This document shows positions 36,515-47,078 of a DNA stretch of 64,000 nucleotides, piece after piece. The position numbers were made by a program, and so were the translations under genes. Below the pieces are notes generated by a model that worked only from the letters and a program-made list of their open reading frames with translations, did no database searches and was not told where the DNA came from. Location of the stretch: positions 14,189,335 through 14,253,334 of the forward strand of contig NC_088297.1 in NCBI RefSeq assembly GCF_032854445.1, given 5' to 3'. How positions within the stretch are numbered: position 1 is the stretch's first letter; each line of letters opens with the position of its first letter. Source of the DNA: Liolophura sinensis. Lineage: Eukaryota > Mollusca > Polyplacophora > Chitonida > Chitonidae.

Positions 36515-36575
36515 TGCACGAGAACAATGGCCAGTTCAGCTTGGACCCGAGTCGCCACTACGCCGCGAAAGGTTA
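36515..36575 (+). repeat. Low-copy dispersed repeat (matches 19555-19615)
   Basis: GAACAATGGCCAGTTCAGCT followed by TGGACCCGAGTCGCCA is almost identical to the 19.6-kb copy. In this copy a short open frame crosses it, but the other copy is not open in that frame. Confidence 0.6.
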
Positions 36576-37139
36576 CCCATTCGTTGCTCAACAGAGAAAA
36601 CAAGGAAAATGGCTGCCAATTACACCAGCGTTTGGTCCTATAGTAGTCAAGTCGTGGGGAAGCAGATTGGATACGCATTAAAAACTAACTCATATTGTCC
36701 CCAGGTCTAGAGAAGAGTGGTCTGTAAACACCATTTAGGGGGGCTAGGTTAAAAGGCCGCGTAGTTATTTGCTTACAGATCGGCTGTTCAATTCATCATT
36801 CAGCCAGTCATCCAATCAAGTATTGAGGTGTTATTTTCAGAAACGGTTCAAAACAAAATGTGGTGTTAAACCCTCGAATGACATACATCAACATATATAC
36901 TAGAAAAGGGAAAGTTTTTTTTGGCAAACAGTGACACCAGACATTTTTAAATTTCTTTCATTTCAGGAAATAGCAAATCTCTTTACACATTTCAGGAAAA
37001 CATAAAATGCTTAATGCTTTTCTCTGCATTTTCGAACAGGTACTGTACATGTAAATAATGAGTCTGTCGAATCGCCATTGTTTTCGACAAAGCAAGAATT
37101 TACCCTCTTTGTAGTGCATACGCAGCGATTGTATAGAGA

Positions 37140-37290
37140 CTTATTTGATTGGTGTTTTACGCCCTACTCAAGAATATTTTACTTATACGACGGCGGCCAG
37201 CGTTATAGTGGGTGGAAACCGGGCAGAGCCCGGGGGAAACCCACGACCATCCGCAGGTTGCTGGAAGACCTTCTCACAGCGACCGGATTA
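37140..37290 (-). mobile_element. SINE-A, 5'-truncated, with 8-bp target-site duplication
   Basis: It is bounded by TATAGAGA at 37132-37139 and 37291-37298. The tail side is TTATTTGATTGGTGTTTTAC, and the element ends at ACCTTCTCACAGCGACCGGAT, with no head. Truncation at the 5' end plus a target duplication indicates incomplete reverse transcription. Confidence 0.85.
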
Positions 37291-37672
37291 TATAGAGAGG
37301 TTTAGTTACTACATATAGTACAAGCTGGTCACTTTCAGTAACTTGCCAGGGGTATATAGGCATCTCGATGATGCTTCAAAGTCACGACGAATAGTCGTAA
37401 TTTGAGATGACATTTAGTGTACATATTTTTCTAGAAATCCGAGACCGAACATTGTTCTGTTTTGTTCTGTTATTTAGTCGATTATCAATGTTTAATGACG
37501 CTCTTGGAAATTTGCCAAAAACCTAACTCTTCTTGGCTCTTTTTAATTTTTTTTTCTCGGCATACATCAGGATTCTTTTTCCTTTCACAGAACAGTGGGT
37601 TAGTGAAGAGTTTTATATATTCCTGGGATTTTATGTCCAAAAATCTTCCTTGAGACCTCTATTATTTACCTT

Positions 37673-37830
37673 ATAGCTGGAATATATAAAAAGCACGACG
37701 TGTCGGCAATGTGATAATTGTCAAATGGTCACACGTAACCGGTGTAGTCCGGGGTTTTGTCAATTACCCTCAGTTGTGGTTTTATTCTAACTGTTCATAT
37801 AGGCTTAAATGCTTTATATAACACATGTGT
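37673..37830 (-). repeat. Family-E copy
   Basis: AATTGTCAAATGGTCACACGTAACCGGTG and CCCTCAGTTGTGGTTTTATTCTAACTG are in the reverse order of the forward copies. Confidence 0.65.
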
Positions 37831-37944
37831 TAGCAACTTTTACTTCCACTACAGCATCACGGCGTCAGAGGAATTAGGTTTTAAGAAATGCTGTTAAGTT
37901 AACTGTAAATCAATATATGTGACTGATCTAAACAGACTAAACTA

Positions 37945-38075
37945 TACAAGATTACAGCATAGAGATTGCAACCAGATCAGTGACGACAGTGTGATAGTTG
38001 GCAAATGCTCACATGTAACCTGTGAAAAAAGACATCACGTGAACTTACTCCAGTTATGGTTTTATTCCAACTGCA
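37945..38075 (-). repeat. Family-E copy, second in the same orientation
   Basis: TACAGCATAGAGATTGCAACCAGATCAGTGACGACAGTGTGATAG is the complete terminal unit. It is followed by TTGGCAAATGCTCACATGTAACC and CAGTTATGGTTTTATTCCAACTG. It lies 270 bp right of the previous copy. Confidence 0.7.
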
Positions 38076-38410
38076 TGGGTATTATGCTTAAAAAGTAACC
38101 ACATACACAACCACTAACATTGGTCTTGCAATGGTTGATGCGGAACATCTATTTGGGATGGCGCATTGCATACGAATGCCTTGGTTTGACGCCTACATCC
38201 ACTTTCTTGGACATTCCATACTGCACACAAAGTATGCTTCGACAACTGCAATGTTCAGACTCACGTTTATTCTAATGACAGTCGGTCGCCGCCTATTTTA
38301 CTCACTGGCGGATGTCAGTTGGTCGCTTTGCTCTTTGGTGTATGTTAGTATACATATATCTTTGACATCGTGTATTATATTGAGTGTGAATAAAGGTTCA
38401 GGTAAATTAC

Positions 38411-38412
<2 letters not shown>

Positions 38413-38492
<80 letters not shown>
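38413..38492. repeat. (GT)40 microsatellite
   Basis: There are eighty bases of uninterrupted GT. The length is likely to be polymorphic, and this tract creates the Cys-Val run at the end of a chance open frame. Confidence 0.97.
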
Positions 38493-38494
<2 letters not shown>

Positions 38495-38544
38495 ATATAT
38501 TCGATATCCCTAAGTCAATAAACGAACTGATCTATTTTAACTGA

Positions 38545-39526
38545 GATATAATCATATAGTTCATGATTCTTTCCTTTACAGCTTGAGTAAACTAATATTC
38601 ATACGCTTTTATTCCACAAAATCACTTGTATAGCTTACTGAGAACCATAAAACTGAGCACCCAGGAGGCGTGATGGAAAGCGATATCCCGAAAGTGGTTT
38701 CTCCAATCTCATATTTCAAAGTTAGCGCCCCCAAAGAGCCGATATTGCTTTTAGTTGTATTTACACTCTTTACTTAATCTAATTCATTTCCTGTGCAATT
38801 CACCAATAGGTCAAGTATTACTGTACCGATGCCCATCATGTCCGTGGTGTGATATCGATGAGTAAACCTAAAAGTCCTGCCTCTTGCCCACTAAAATCAG
38901 GTCATCAATTTTTATCTTTTTTTTAATGACGTATTTTTGGGGTCTGGAAGCGAAGCGTTTTCTTCCGGTTATATCTCTTAAAGTTGATAACTCCATATAC
39001 GTTTTTGACTTCCTCCAAATTGTTTGGGCTATTCTTGTACAAAGACGAAAAACGCCTCCCTCTCTCACTGACTTTACGACAAGAGGGTTATAGTTCCAAT
39101 TTTGACGTTGGAAATTATCCTTACTGGGACAGCAATATGCCGAAGGTTCCTGGATATGGCGTGTACATATCTGTTAGATCCTGTGGTTGTGTGACGATGT
39201 CAATCAACGTCAACTGGTGTTTTCTTCCGGTTATATCTGCATAATTACTGCAAAAACTAGTCTGTCAAGGTTATTCCATCAAACGCCTTTACTCCAAGTT
39301 TCTTAGGTTTTACAATGAGTATAATTCTCTTGCAAGTAAATATGGACAGAGCGTCCAGAATCTCTGGCGCTCTGCTACATGATTGTGTCTATAATTTCGC
39401 TTAAGCCGGGGCTAGAGGACGTATATGCATCGTGTTGAGTTAGATCGCCACGTTGGATATATGAATAGTCAAAGCGCAACTGACATACATATTTTGCTAT
39501 CGACAACTGACATTCTAGCATCGTAC
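38545..39526. other. Intergenic, no gene seen
   Basis: Only short open frames on both strands (38868-39244). TTTTCTTCCGGTTATATCT occurs at about 38958 and again near 39219, a small unexplained duplication. Confidence 0.5.
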
Positions 39527-39757
39527 ATGATTTGAATACTGATCTCACTCAGTCTCCTAGGACATATCTTGCGTCTTTCAACATCATTGAGAAATGTCTA
39601 CCGCTTCTCTTTGCATGATTCCGTCCTATTTTCATACTTCACATGTCTTCTTTGTTGGATTTTGTTGTACGTCGTTTTGGGGATTGGCCTTGCGATTAGA
39701 GACCTGAAATGTCCTTATTGGTTGACTGCTGGTATACGTTTCGACACATAGGTCCCC
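39527..39757 (+). repeat. Family-D copy
   Basis: ACTCAGTCTCCTAGGACATA, CGCTTCTCTTTGCATGATTCCGTCCTATTTTC and GACCTGAAATGTCCTTATTGGTTGACTGCTGGTATACG align with 36128-36395, with an 8-bp loss inside the terminal motif. Confidence 0.65.
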
Positions 39758-39787
39758 CCAGGCATTGCCTGGAGTACAACGCCATTA

Positions 39788-39848
39788 ACGTCGTATATGT
39801 ACTCTTTGAGTACTAAGTAAAACATCATTCAAATAAATCAAATAAACA
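39788..39848 (+). mobile_element. Probable SINE-A tail fragment
   Basis: GTCGTATATGTACTCTTTGAGTACTAAGTAAAACATCATTCAAATAAATCAAATAAAC is a weak match to the SINE-A tail. Confidence 0.5.
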
Positions 39849-39849
39849 T

Positions 39850-41982
39850 ATAAAAATATTGTTCACCAGTTTTTGCAGCTTCCCGGTACAAACAATGCCT
39901 TTGACTTGTGTAAATTTCAAATGCAAAGATTTTCTGAAACTGTTAAATTATCTGAGAAACTTACATATACTTGGTTCGAATTCAGTCGGGTCTTTAATTG
40001 TGACTACCTTTTGGTCAGGTATGGAATACAATGTATATAACTTAATATTATAACTCTATAATATATAACTCTATATTTCATAAAAGGTTTCAGAAGCATA
40101 CTTGTAGCTTTTTTTCCATCCACCTATATAGCTGGCTTTCGAGTTACTGCACAAAACATGCATTGCATATGTATACCATTTGTTCTTAAACCACCGATCA
40201 TGAATATCCCCACACCTACGTAATACAAATATACATGCGCCGTTAGCTTCGCGAATATCTAAGGGAGCACCATTCGCCATAGAAAGTTGTCTACATAGTA
40301 TGTGGAAAACAAAAGTAAATCCAAAATAAACACTTTGACAAAGCACTTGACAGTTAAAATTCGTCCTTCTAGTATGTTTTATGTATCAAAATACATCTAC
40401 CTGAGACATGACACAAAACGCAACCTTGCCTAACCACTTTCACCATAACTTCAGCTTGAACGTTTTTATCTATGTTTTGGCCCCAGTTTAATTTCACAGT
40501 AAGTCTCAATAAGGGCAAGCTCAAGGGCGGATAAAAAGGCTATAGTCAGATTTAACGGTTATGTTTAGGCATAAAAATATTCATTTCCCAACGCAGGGAA
40601 CTGAGAATTTCCTGCGTAAATATGAACCCAAAATAAAAATTTATAATGTACTGTGTGGGGGTCATAGTGTCGACATGTGAGCTGATGGGGAATCATATCT
40701 GGTGTCATTGTTATGGTGGTTCAGTGAGACAGCACAGTCGCTATACAACATCACGACAATGGGACCATTCGCTTCTGCAGAGGTACTACCAAAGCAGTCT
40801 ACGGACCTCCGCGTGAGGAGAGTAAGCTTCAAGCAAGCAAACAAATGTGGTTTTCCTTTGCTTGCCAGAGCACATGAGGTGCAGGTTGATTCGTTTCCAT
40901 CCTCAAGCAGGGAACCCTGAGACCCGCTAGTCGTTTTTGATGGTTTTAACTCTTACAACTCTACATTCGAGAAAATTATCAGTAACTTCATAAAGGTAGG
41001 TTCCTCCATCCCAACAAACCCGACCCCAACGAAAGACTCTTGAATTATCGGACCTTTATGTTCTTCCATTTAACAGCGGGAAAATATTTGTTCAATCTTT
41101 ACTTGCCTGCTGTAAGGCTGCTAAGAATCAAAACACACACTAACTGTCAATCATGGATTCAGGTCAAGTGTGGAGACTGAAAATTTGAACATAAATCACA
41201 GTCAACCAAAAAAAAAGATGTCAGGGATAAAAAAATTTACAAAAAAACCTTGGCACGTAAGGCTTAAGACAAAAACAAGAACGGCGTTCTGGTTCCATGT
41301 TGTTTGTCTGTCTCCTTTAGACATTCCTTCCTTCGATGTTCCAGTTAATGTTTTTCATATTTGAGCCAAGACCGATACGCCGCTTGACGTGAAACTCGGC
41401 GGATGGTTTATATCTCGTCTGCTCTCACGAAAAACACGTTCTGTCGGGAGATCGTGTGGGTGAAGAGACCTGCTGATTGAATGAATATTTGACGGTACGT
41501 AATGCTGTGTGTCATGACCGGAAGAGGAGCCACGTAATCTTGTGAATGTGTTACTCTTAGGGTATGCTGATTATAGACGTAGGCCTATAGACGTGTGTGT
41601 AATTTATACACTCGTCTGCCATACTACAATCGATTTGGTGGAATGCTTTCTATAGTTAGTACATTATACACGGTTTTTTTTTTTTAAAGATTTATCACCG
41701 TTATGTGAAGCATATTTGGTGTGTTTGTTTACATTTTTTCTAAGTAAAACACAGCTAGGTATCCTTGTGTGACGACGTACCTGAGTGAACCTGTAATCTC
41801 TAGTGTGGATTAATCATGTATCATCGTCATTGTTTAGAACTGAAGTATATATTATATATGTAATAAACCCATCTCCCTTTCCAGAAACCTTAAAATCGTC
41901 CTAACTGAAAATTCCGGCTGGAAATAGATCATTGGTCAATGCGCCATATATTTACCCCCTCCACCTTTAAATGGAATAGAAG
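39850..41982. other. Intergenic, no gene or clear repeat seen
   Basis: It includes an A/T-rich centre and short overlapping frames at 40662-40920 open on both strands. No domain was recognised. Confidence 0.5.
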
Positions 41983-42122
41983 GTCTGTCAGCAACCTGTG
42001 GATGGTCGTGGGTTTTCCCCGGGCCTCTGCCCGGTTTCCACCCACCATAATGCTGGCTGCCGTCGTATAAGTGAAATATTCTTGAGTAGGCGTAAAACAC
42101 CAATCAAATAAATAAATAAATG
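41983..42122 (+). mobile_element. SINE-A copy, 5'-truncated
   Basis: GTCAGCAACCTGTGGATGGT, CTCTGCCCGGTTTCCACCCA and CCAATCAAATAAATAAATAAATG. It is close to consensus. Confidence 0.9.
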
Positions 42123-42437
42123 TATGCGTATTTCCCGATTGACAAATTTCATTCCATTTGTTTGACTTTCTCTTTCTCTCTGCCATCCACTGTCAGACGC
42201 ATAATAGTTTTTGTTTCGTTTCATAAAGTTGCTTAGTATTTGTATTCAGGAGCATGACCTTGAATTTACCAGTACATGTGTACTCCCAGAGGACTTCGAT
42301 CTCGCGATCAATTTAGTTGTGCAAGACAACGAGTGAAATTATAATTCTTACACACCATCCTCAAAAAAAAACCCATTACATCCGATGTCTTGGTAACGAC
42401 CGGTTGGACCGGTGACGACGGATTTGATGCTTTTAAA

Positions 42438-42698
42438 TTTATTTTATTTATTTATTTATTTATTTGATTGGTGTTTTACGCCGTACTTAAAATTAGTTTA
42501 CTTATACAACGGCGGCCAGCATTATGGTGGGAGGAACCCAGGGAGATCCCAGGGGAAACCCAAGACCATCCGCTGGAAGATCTTCCCACGTAGGGCCGGA
42601 GAAGAAGCCAGCATTATCTGGAACTTGAACTCACAGCGACCGCAATGGTGAGAGGTTCCCGGGTCATTACGCTGCGCTAGCGCGCTAACCAACTGAGC
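42438..42698 (-). mobile_element. SINE-A, full length with 13-bp target-site duplication
   Basis: It is bounded by TGATGCTTTTAAA at 42425-42437 and 42699-42711. A (TTTA)n tail lies at the left. The head lies at the right, with box A as the complement of CGCGCTAACCAACTGAGC and box B as the complement of GGAACTTGAACTCACAGC. It is 261 bp long. Confidence 0.93.
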
Positions 42699-42945
42699 TG
42701 ATGCTTTTAAAAGGAACGTAGGACGGTGCAAACAGTCCTACGAGCACCGTTCACTGCTTATTGTCTCCAAGGCTCTGGCTTACAAATAGAAACTGGAGAA
42801 ATCTACATATTATTTTGCCAAGGTCGGGATCGAACTCACACCATGTGTGGCTCGTGGTAATAGACAGGAGAATCAGTCATATTCCCAAAAAGAGTGAGAT
42901 CGGTGAGGCCCCGTCGTTTGAAATCTACTGTAAAATTAATAAGCC

Positions 42946-43083
42946 TCTGGCAGTAACCCTGTGGATGGTCGTAGTTTCTTGCGGGCTCTGCTCGGTTTCC
43001 TCCAACCATAATGCTGGCTGCCGTCGTATAAGTGAAATATTCTTGAGTACCGAGTAAACACCAATGAAATAACTAAATAAATG
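42946..43083 (+). mobile_element. SINE-A copy, 5'-truncated
   Basis: CTGGCAGTAACCCTGTGGATGGTCG, TTTCCTCCAACCATAATGCTGG and CTTGAGTACCGAGTAAACACCAATGAAATAACTAAATAAATG. Confidence 0.85.
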
Positions 43084-43684
43084 TTTAAGCAACTGAATGG
43101 ATGTTCGATTTCATAGGGATCAAAATGAACTCGACAAAATCCGGAAAATGTCGAAAATTGACGAAGTGCACGGTTCCTGTAGGTTAGTCACGTAAATTGT
43201 ATTCAAGTTATGTAACACGTAATCGCTGTTATCCTCCATCTGTTTACTCCGCAAGCAAGTTTATTCTGCCACCGACTTGATATTTACATGACAAGGCATA
43301 CCTTAAATCATTGATAGAACAGCTTGTCGGAATATTGTGTTTGACATGATGGCTGTCATCGAGATCAGCGATGATACAGCACGTAGCGGCGGGGGTTACC
43401 GAGTGCATGCGAATGATGTCCGAAAACCATGTTCGTCTGTAAACTGTGTACCCTTCGCTGTGGTTCGTTTAGTCCTGTTTGAATGTATAATCGGAAACCT
43501 CATATTTGTTAGCTAGAAATAATACCTTAATTGATATCTATCACCTGGGCTATAAGCCGATGAAAAGTGTGAGACTCTTATGTCGTCAACACTATCAAGA
43601 CAAGAATTCTACTTAAGTGTTCCGCTCATTAGATATTGATTGGTTGATAGTTCAATAATATTTTCATGGCTTGAGCCCGCGTTG

Positions 43685-43906
43685 GTATGTATGTGTGTAT
43701 GTGTGCTTGAGATTTTACGTCGTACTTAAAGAACTTTCAGTCATATGAGACGAGGAGTCATTAGGTAGGTGTACACATACCGCCAAGTGCCGTCGCGACT
43801 GAAGTATCATGCCGAAGACACTAGAACACGACACCCCCATGCACCCGTTAACATTATATTGACATGGGGTCAACCTGTCCTGATTCTTTGCTCTAACCCT
43901 TTAGTG
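43685..43906 (-). mobile_element. SINE-C copy, head truncated
   Basis: The left end has an ATGTGTGTATGTGTG tail, GATTTTACGTCGTACTTAAA and CAGTCATATGAGACGAGGAG. CACTAGAACACGACACCCCC and GGGGTCAACCTGTCCTGATTC follow in the order of the 46.4-kb copy reversed. Confidence 0.75.
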
Positions 43907-44229
43907 CTATATATAACTTTAATAAATATTATCTTCAACATTTTGGCAGTGATGGAGGAGGAAAAGCATTCATAATGAGATGTTAACCACATTCTGAAGT
44001 GTCAGACATTTAACGCACAACAAAATGAAGGCAAAATGTTGTAATTTAAACATTAGCCCATGTCAAATCTGTGATTAACATAGACGTCTATCTTAATCCC
44101 AGGTCAAATTAACGTTGTTAGGCGTTTAGGCGTCTTGTAATCTAACATCTGGGCTCAGTTGTTTAAACGTGAATTAGGACTCGAGCCTTTTATTAAGGTT
44201 AGCCCAGACTAAAGTGCCATCTACTTTGT

Positions 44230-44588
44230 GAGTGAGTGAGTGAGTGAGTGAGTGAGTGAGTGATTGGGGTTTAACGTCGTACTCAACATTTTTTCAGTCA
44301 TATGAGGACGAAGGAATCCTTAAGGTGCATGTACGTGTAATGCGCCTTCTTGTAGCAGACGGATTTCCACCGCTCTTTTATTTAGTCCCTGCTTCAATGA
44401 GACGGCTTACCGAAGGCAAGTAAGCCGCCCCGCCCGAGCATTATTGCACTATCCCCTTCATGCTGAACGCCAAGCGAGGAAGTTACAACTTCCTCTTTTA
44501 AAGTCTTAGGTGTGACTCGATCAAGGATTGATCCTGGAACTACCGCTCCCGAAGCGGACGCTCTACCAACTGTGCTATTCGGGCCGGT
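44230..44588 (-). mobile_element. SINE-B, full length with 15-bp target-site duplication
   Basis: TGCCATCTACTTTGT stands at both 44215-44229 and 44589-44603. On the minus strand the element starts with a tRNA-like head: box A in AGCACAGTTGGTAGAGCG and box B in ATCAATCCTTGATCGAGTC. The loop TTCGGGA, if paired by CCGC/GCGG, would show the anticodon CGG of a proline tRNA (inference). The body is unlike SINE-A. The tail is CAGTCATATGA/GACTGAAAAA..GTACGACGTTAAACCCC and a (TCAC)n end. It is 359 bp long. Confidence 0.92.
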
Positions 44589-44717
44589 TGCCATCTACTT
44601 TGTATTAGGATGAGAGTGGTATTAAGATTTAAGCCTGGCTTAACTTTAATACACTTCTGAACAACTGGCATCAGAACGTTAGGCTTGGAAACAGTTATTA
44701 CGCGGTAATGTTCTAAT

Positions 44718-44779
44718 ATTTATTTATTTATTTATTTCATTTGTGTTTTACGCCACACTCAAGAATATTTCACTTAAGC
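44718..44779 (-). mobile_element. SINE-A tail fragment
   Basis: ATTTATTTATTTATTTCATTTGTGTTTTACGCC, then ACTCAAGAATATTTCACTTAAGCC, is cut off abruptly where a TCAAC/GTTGA-rich repeat begins. Confidence 0.8.
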
Positions 44780-44789
44780 CCCACCCTGA

Positions 44790-45125
44790 CTATCCAACAT
44801 CGTTCAACTTTTGTTGACTCAACATCAAGTTGAATGCTGTTGAACAACACTGTTGTCGTGTGTTGAGCTGTGTTTTTTCGATACTTTCGATAAATGGGAG
44901 GGAAATTTCCATCTTTCTCTCCTAAGCATGAGAAACAATGATTTTCTTTTGTCCCTGTCTTTGTAATCTTTAGAGGGAGTGTTGTACAGAAAAGGGTATT
45001 GTCTCATCGTCAGACCAGTTTCTCTCTTTCGCCTTTGGCGCTGCCATTTTGCCCAGGTCACGTGCTTTAAGACGGTCACGTTATTTCTACACGCCCTCTG
45101 ATTGGCTACTTTCACTCAACTTGTT
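44790..45125. repeat. Possible fold-back element rich in TCAAC/GTTGA
   Basis: The left part contains CCAACATCGTTCAACTTTTG, TTGACTCAACATCAAGTTGA and CTGTTGAACAACACTGTTG, which can fold on themselves. The right edge has TTTCACTCAACTTGTTGAC. The limits are uncertain. Confidence 0.4.
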
Positions 45126-45663
45126 GACAAAAAATGCACATGCACATTCTTGACAACGGCGTAAATCACGAATTGAAAAAAAATGTGTAGATATAAGCAG
45201 AGAATAGGGTCACACATTTAACCACAGAGGCAAGTTACGCTCCCCAAAATCGACCGTAGCCTGTATCGTTCAAGAGTTACTCCATGTTACCACTATGCAT
45301 AAATTACCTAAAATTTCGCCTCAAAAAAAGAGAATTTTAGAGGCATATAAATGTCATAAAAATAACATCACTTTTGGATTTGAAACTTGCATTGTTCCAC
45401 TATAGAATATCACCCTACCTTTCAAACAAACTTTAGAACATATTTTCGCGATCAAAAGAGCTCTTAGAATCAGGAAAATTTGCAACTTGGCGAAGTTAAT
45501 GGCGAAGGTATTGGTCATTTACCATACCGTTGACATGGATAATATTTTTTCGACTGAATATCCCATTTTGACATCGAACACACTCTACCCATCTGCTCTT
45601 GCAAGGAAAAATATTTATGTATAATATATTGGCAAAAGCTCAAAAAGTTCATAACCTTTCTTA

Positions 45664-45933
45664 ATTTCCAGGGTGTTGCAAATCAATCTCCATGGAGGCA
45701 CGTGCAGACAGTTGATGATTGATTGTTTGTTACAGAATATCGTTCTGAATGCCGTACGCCTGTGTGGTATTCTGTCCGAATTGTCCGTCACAAAGTTCGG
45801 CCGATCCCGGGTTGTGCCGATTGACGACGGCCGGTTTTCTCTTCACGCGAGGCTTGTAAAGCCGGAAGAATATGCTCGGAATGTGCAGAACGTGGGTCGT
45901 GTTCCTCCGCGGACGGACACTACAAATGTGTAG
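45664..45933 (+). other. Unrecognised open stretch, possible exon or pseudogene fragment
   Basis: An 86-codon frame (45673-45933) starts at TTG after TTTCCAGGGTG, a plausible acceptor at 45666-45672, and is richer in GC than its surroundings. The translation ends RLVKPEEYARNVQNVGRVPP, then RTDTTNV and a stop. I recognise no family and see no linked exon. It may be a fossil of a gene or transposon, or chance. Confidence 0.2.
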
Positions 45934-46065
45934 AGCTGAACCAGCTCTCTTGGAACTAATTAATGGTAAACACGAGTTATTTTGCATTGAGAAACGTTTG
46001 ACTTTAAATGTGACAACTTTTGAAATTTAGAGGAGTTTAAATTGTGAAATATTGTCTACGCTCAA

Positions 46066-46305
46066 AAATTAATCTGTTAATTTCAACAGAAAGCCTGTTG
46101 TCTGAGTGATACTAGAATGCATTCTGTTATTATTAGACAATATTCTGTCATATTCAACATAATATCCAGTTAGTGTAATAGAACATTTATGTTGAATTAA
46201 TACAACATGTGTGTTATGTTTAACAGAATAATCTGTTGCAACAATAGAATACATTCTACCATCACTCAGACAAAAGTCTTTCTGTTGATTTCTATTTATT
46301 TTTCA
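46066..46305. mobile_element. Fold-back element (MITE) with ~80-bp inverted arms
   Basis: The left arm (46069-46147) reads TTTCAACAGAAAGCCTGTTG then TCTGAGTGATACTAGAATGC and ATTCTGTTATT. The complement of 46223-46305 reads ATCAACAGAAAGACTTTTG, TCTGAGTGATGGTAGAATGT and ATTCTATTGTT. The 75-bp loop itself holds TATTCAACATA and TATGTTGAATTAATA, so the whole 240 bp can form a hairpin. It is non-coding. Confidence 0.85.
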
Positions 46306-46431
46306 AATATCCCTTGAATTGGGGCACCTCTTTCCAAATGATGGTGGGTTGAGTCCATGCTGAAAAAGCCTTCGTTCTCTAGAAATACATGAGCACTATA
46401 CATATATTCCATTTGCGCACAAATTGTCGTC

Positions 46432-46797
46432 GACTTCGGTGGCCTAATGGTTGAATAATCTGAATCGGGAGACCTCGAGATTTAACCCTGGTCGAGCCAT
46501 ACCAAAGACTTTAAATATGGTACCTTCTGCTACATCACTTGGAGCTCAGCACTGAGAGGTTAGACAAAGGAAACATGATTGATTGGCCTGCGGTCAGCAT
46601 TATGTGACTAGGTGGGGTGTCATGTCTGGTGTCTTCGGCATGATACTTCAAAGGTGGCAGCACTTTGGCGGCATGGACGCCTACAAGAAAACATCTCATA
46701 TGAACACGCACCTAATGACTCCTCGTCGTCATATGACTGAAAAATTGTTAAGTACGACGTTAAACCCCAAGCATTCATACATACACACACTCATCGC
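46432..46797 (+). mobile_element. SINE-C, near full length
   Basis: The head is GACTTCGGTGGCCTAATGGTTG (box A) and CGAGATTTAACCCTGGTCGA (box B), as in tRNA-derived SINEs. The centre has CATACCAAAGACTTTAAATA, GCTCAGCACTGAGAGGTTAG and GTCTTCGGCATGATACTTCA. The tail is CGTCATATGACTGAAAAATTGTTAAGTACGACGTTAAACCCC and a CATACATACACACAC end. It is the reference copy for the family in this window. Confidence 0.88.
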
Positions 46798-46837
46798 GCT
46801 GTATGTTGTAGTCAACTAAGCAGGTTTCATTCAAACT

Positions 46838-47078
46838 GGCTCAGTTGGTTAGCGCGCTAGCGCAGCGTAATGACCCAGAAGTCTCTCACCAATGCGGTCG
46901 CTGTGAGTTCAAGTTCAGCTCAGGCTGGCTTCCTCTCTGCAAGCAACCTGCGGATGGATGTGTGTTTCCGCCGGGTTCTGACCGGTTTCCTCCCACCATA
47001 ATGCTGGCCGCCGTCGTATAAGTGAATGATTCTTGACTGAGGCGTAAAACACCAATCAAATAAATTAATTAAATAAAT
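46838..47078 (+). mobile_element. SINE-A, near full length
   Basis: It starts TGGCTCAGTTGGTTAGCGCG (box A). Box B is in CTGTGAGTTCAAGTTCAGC. It lacks part of the CGTACGTGGGAATGTC block, and ends AACACCAATCAAATAAATTAATTAAATAAAT. It lies 40 bp after the SINE-C copy, head to tail. Confidence 0.9.

Noticed and set aside
38131-38544. 137-codon plus-strand frame
   Set aside because: The last third is the (GT)40 tract, and the rest overlaps repeat-like sequence without a domain match.
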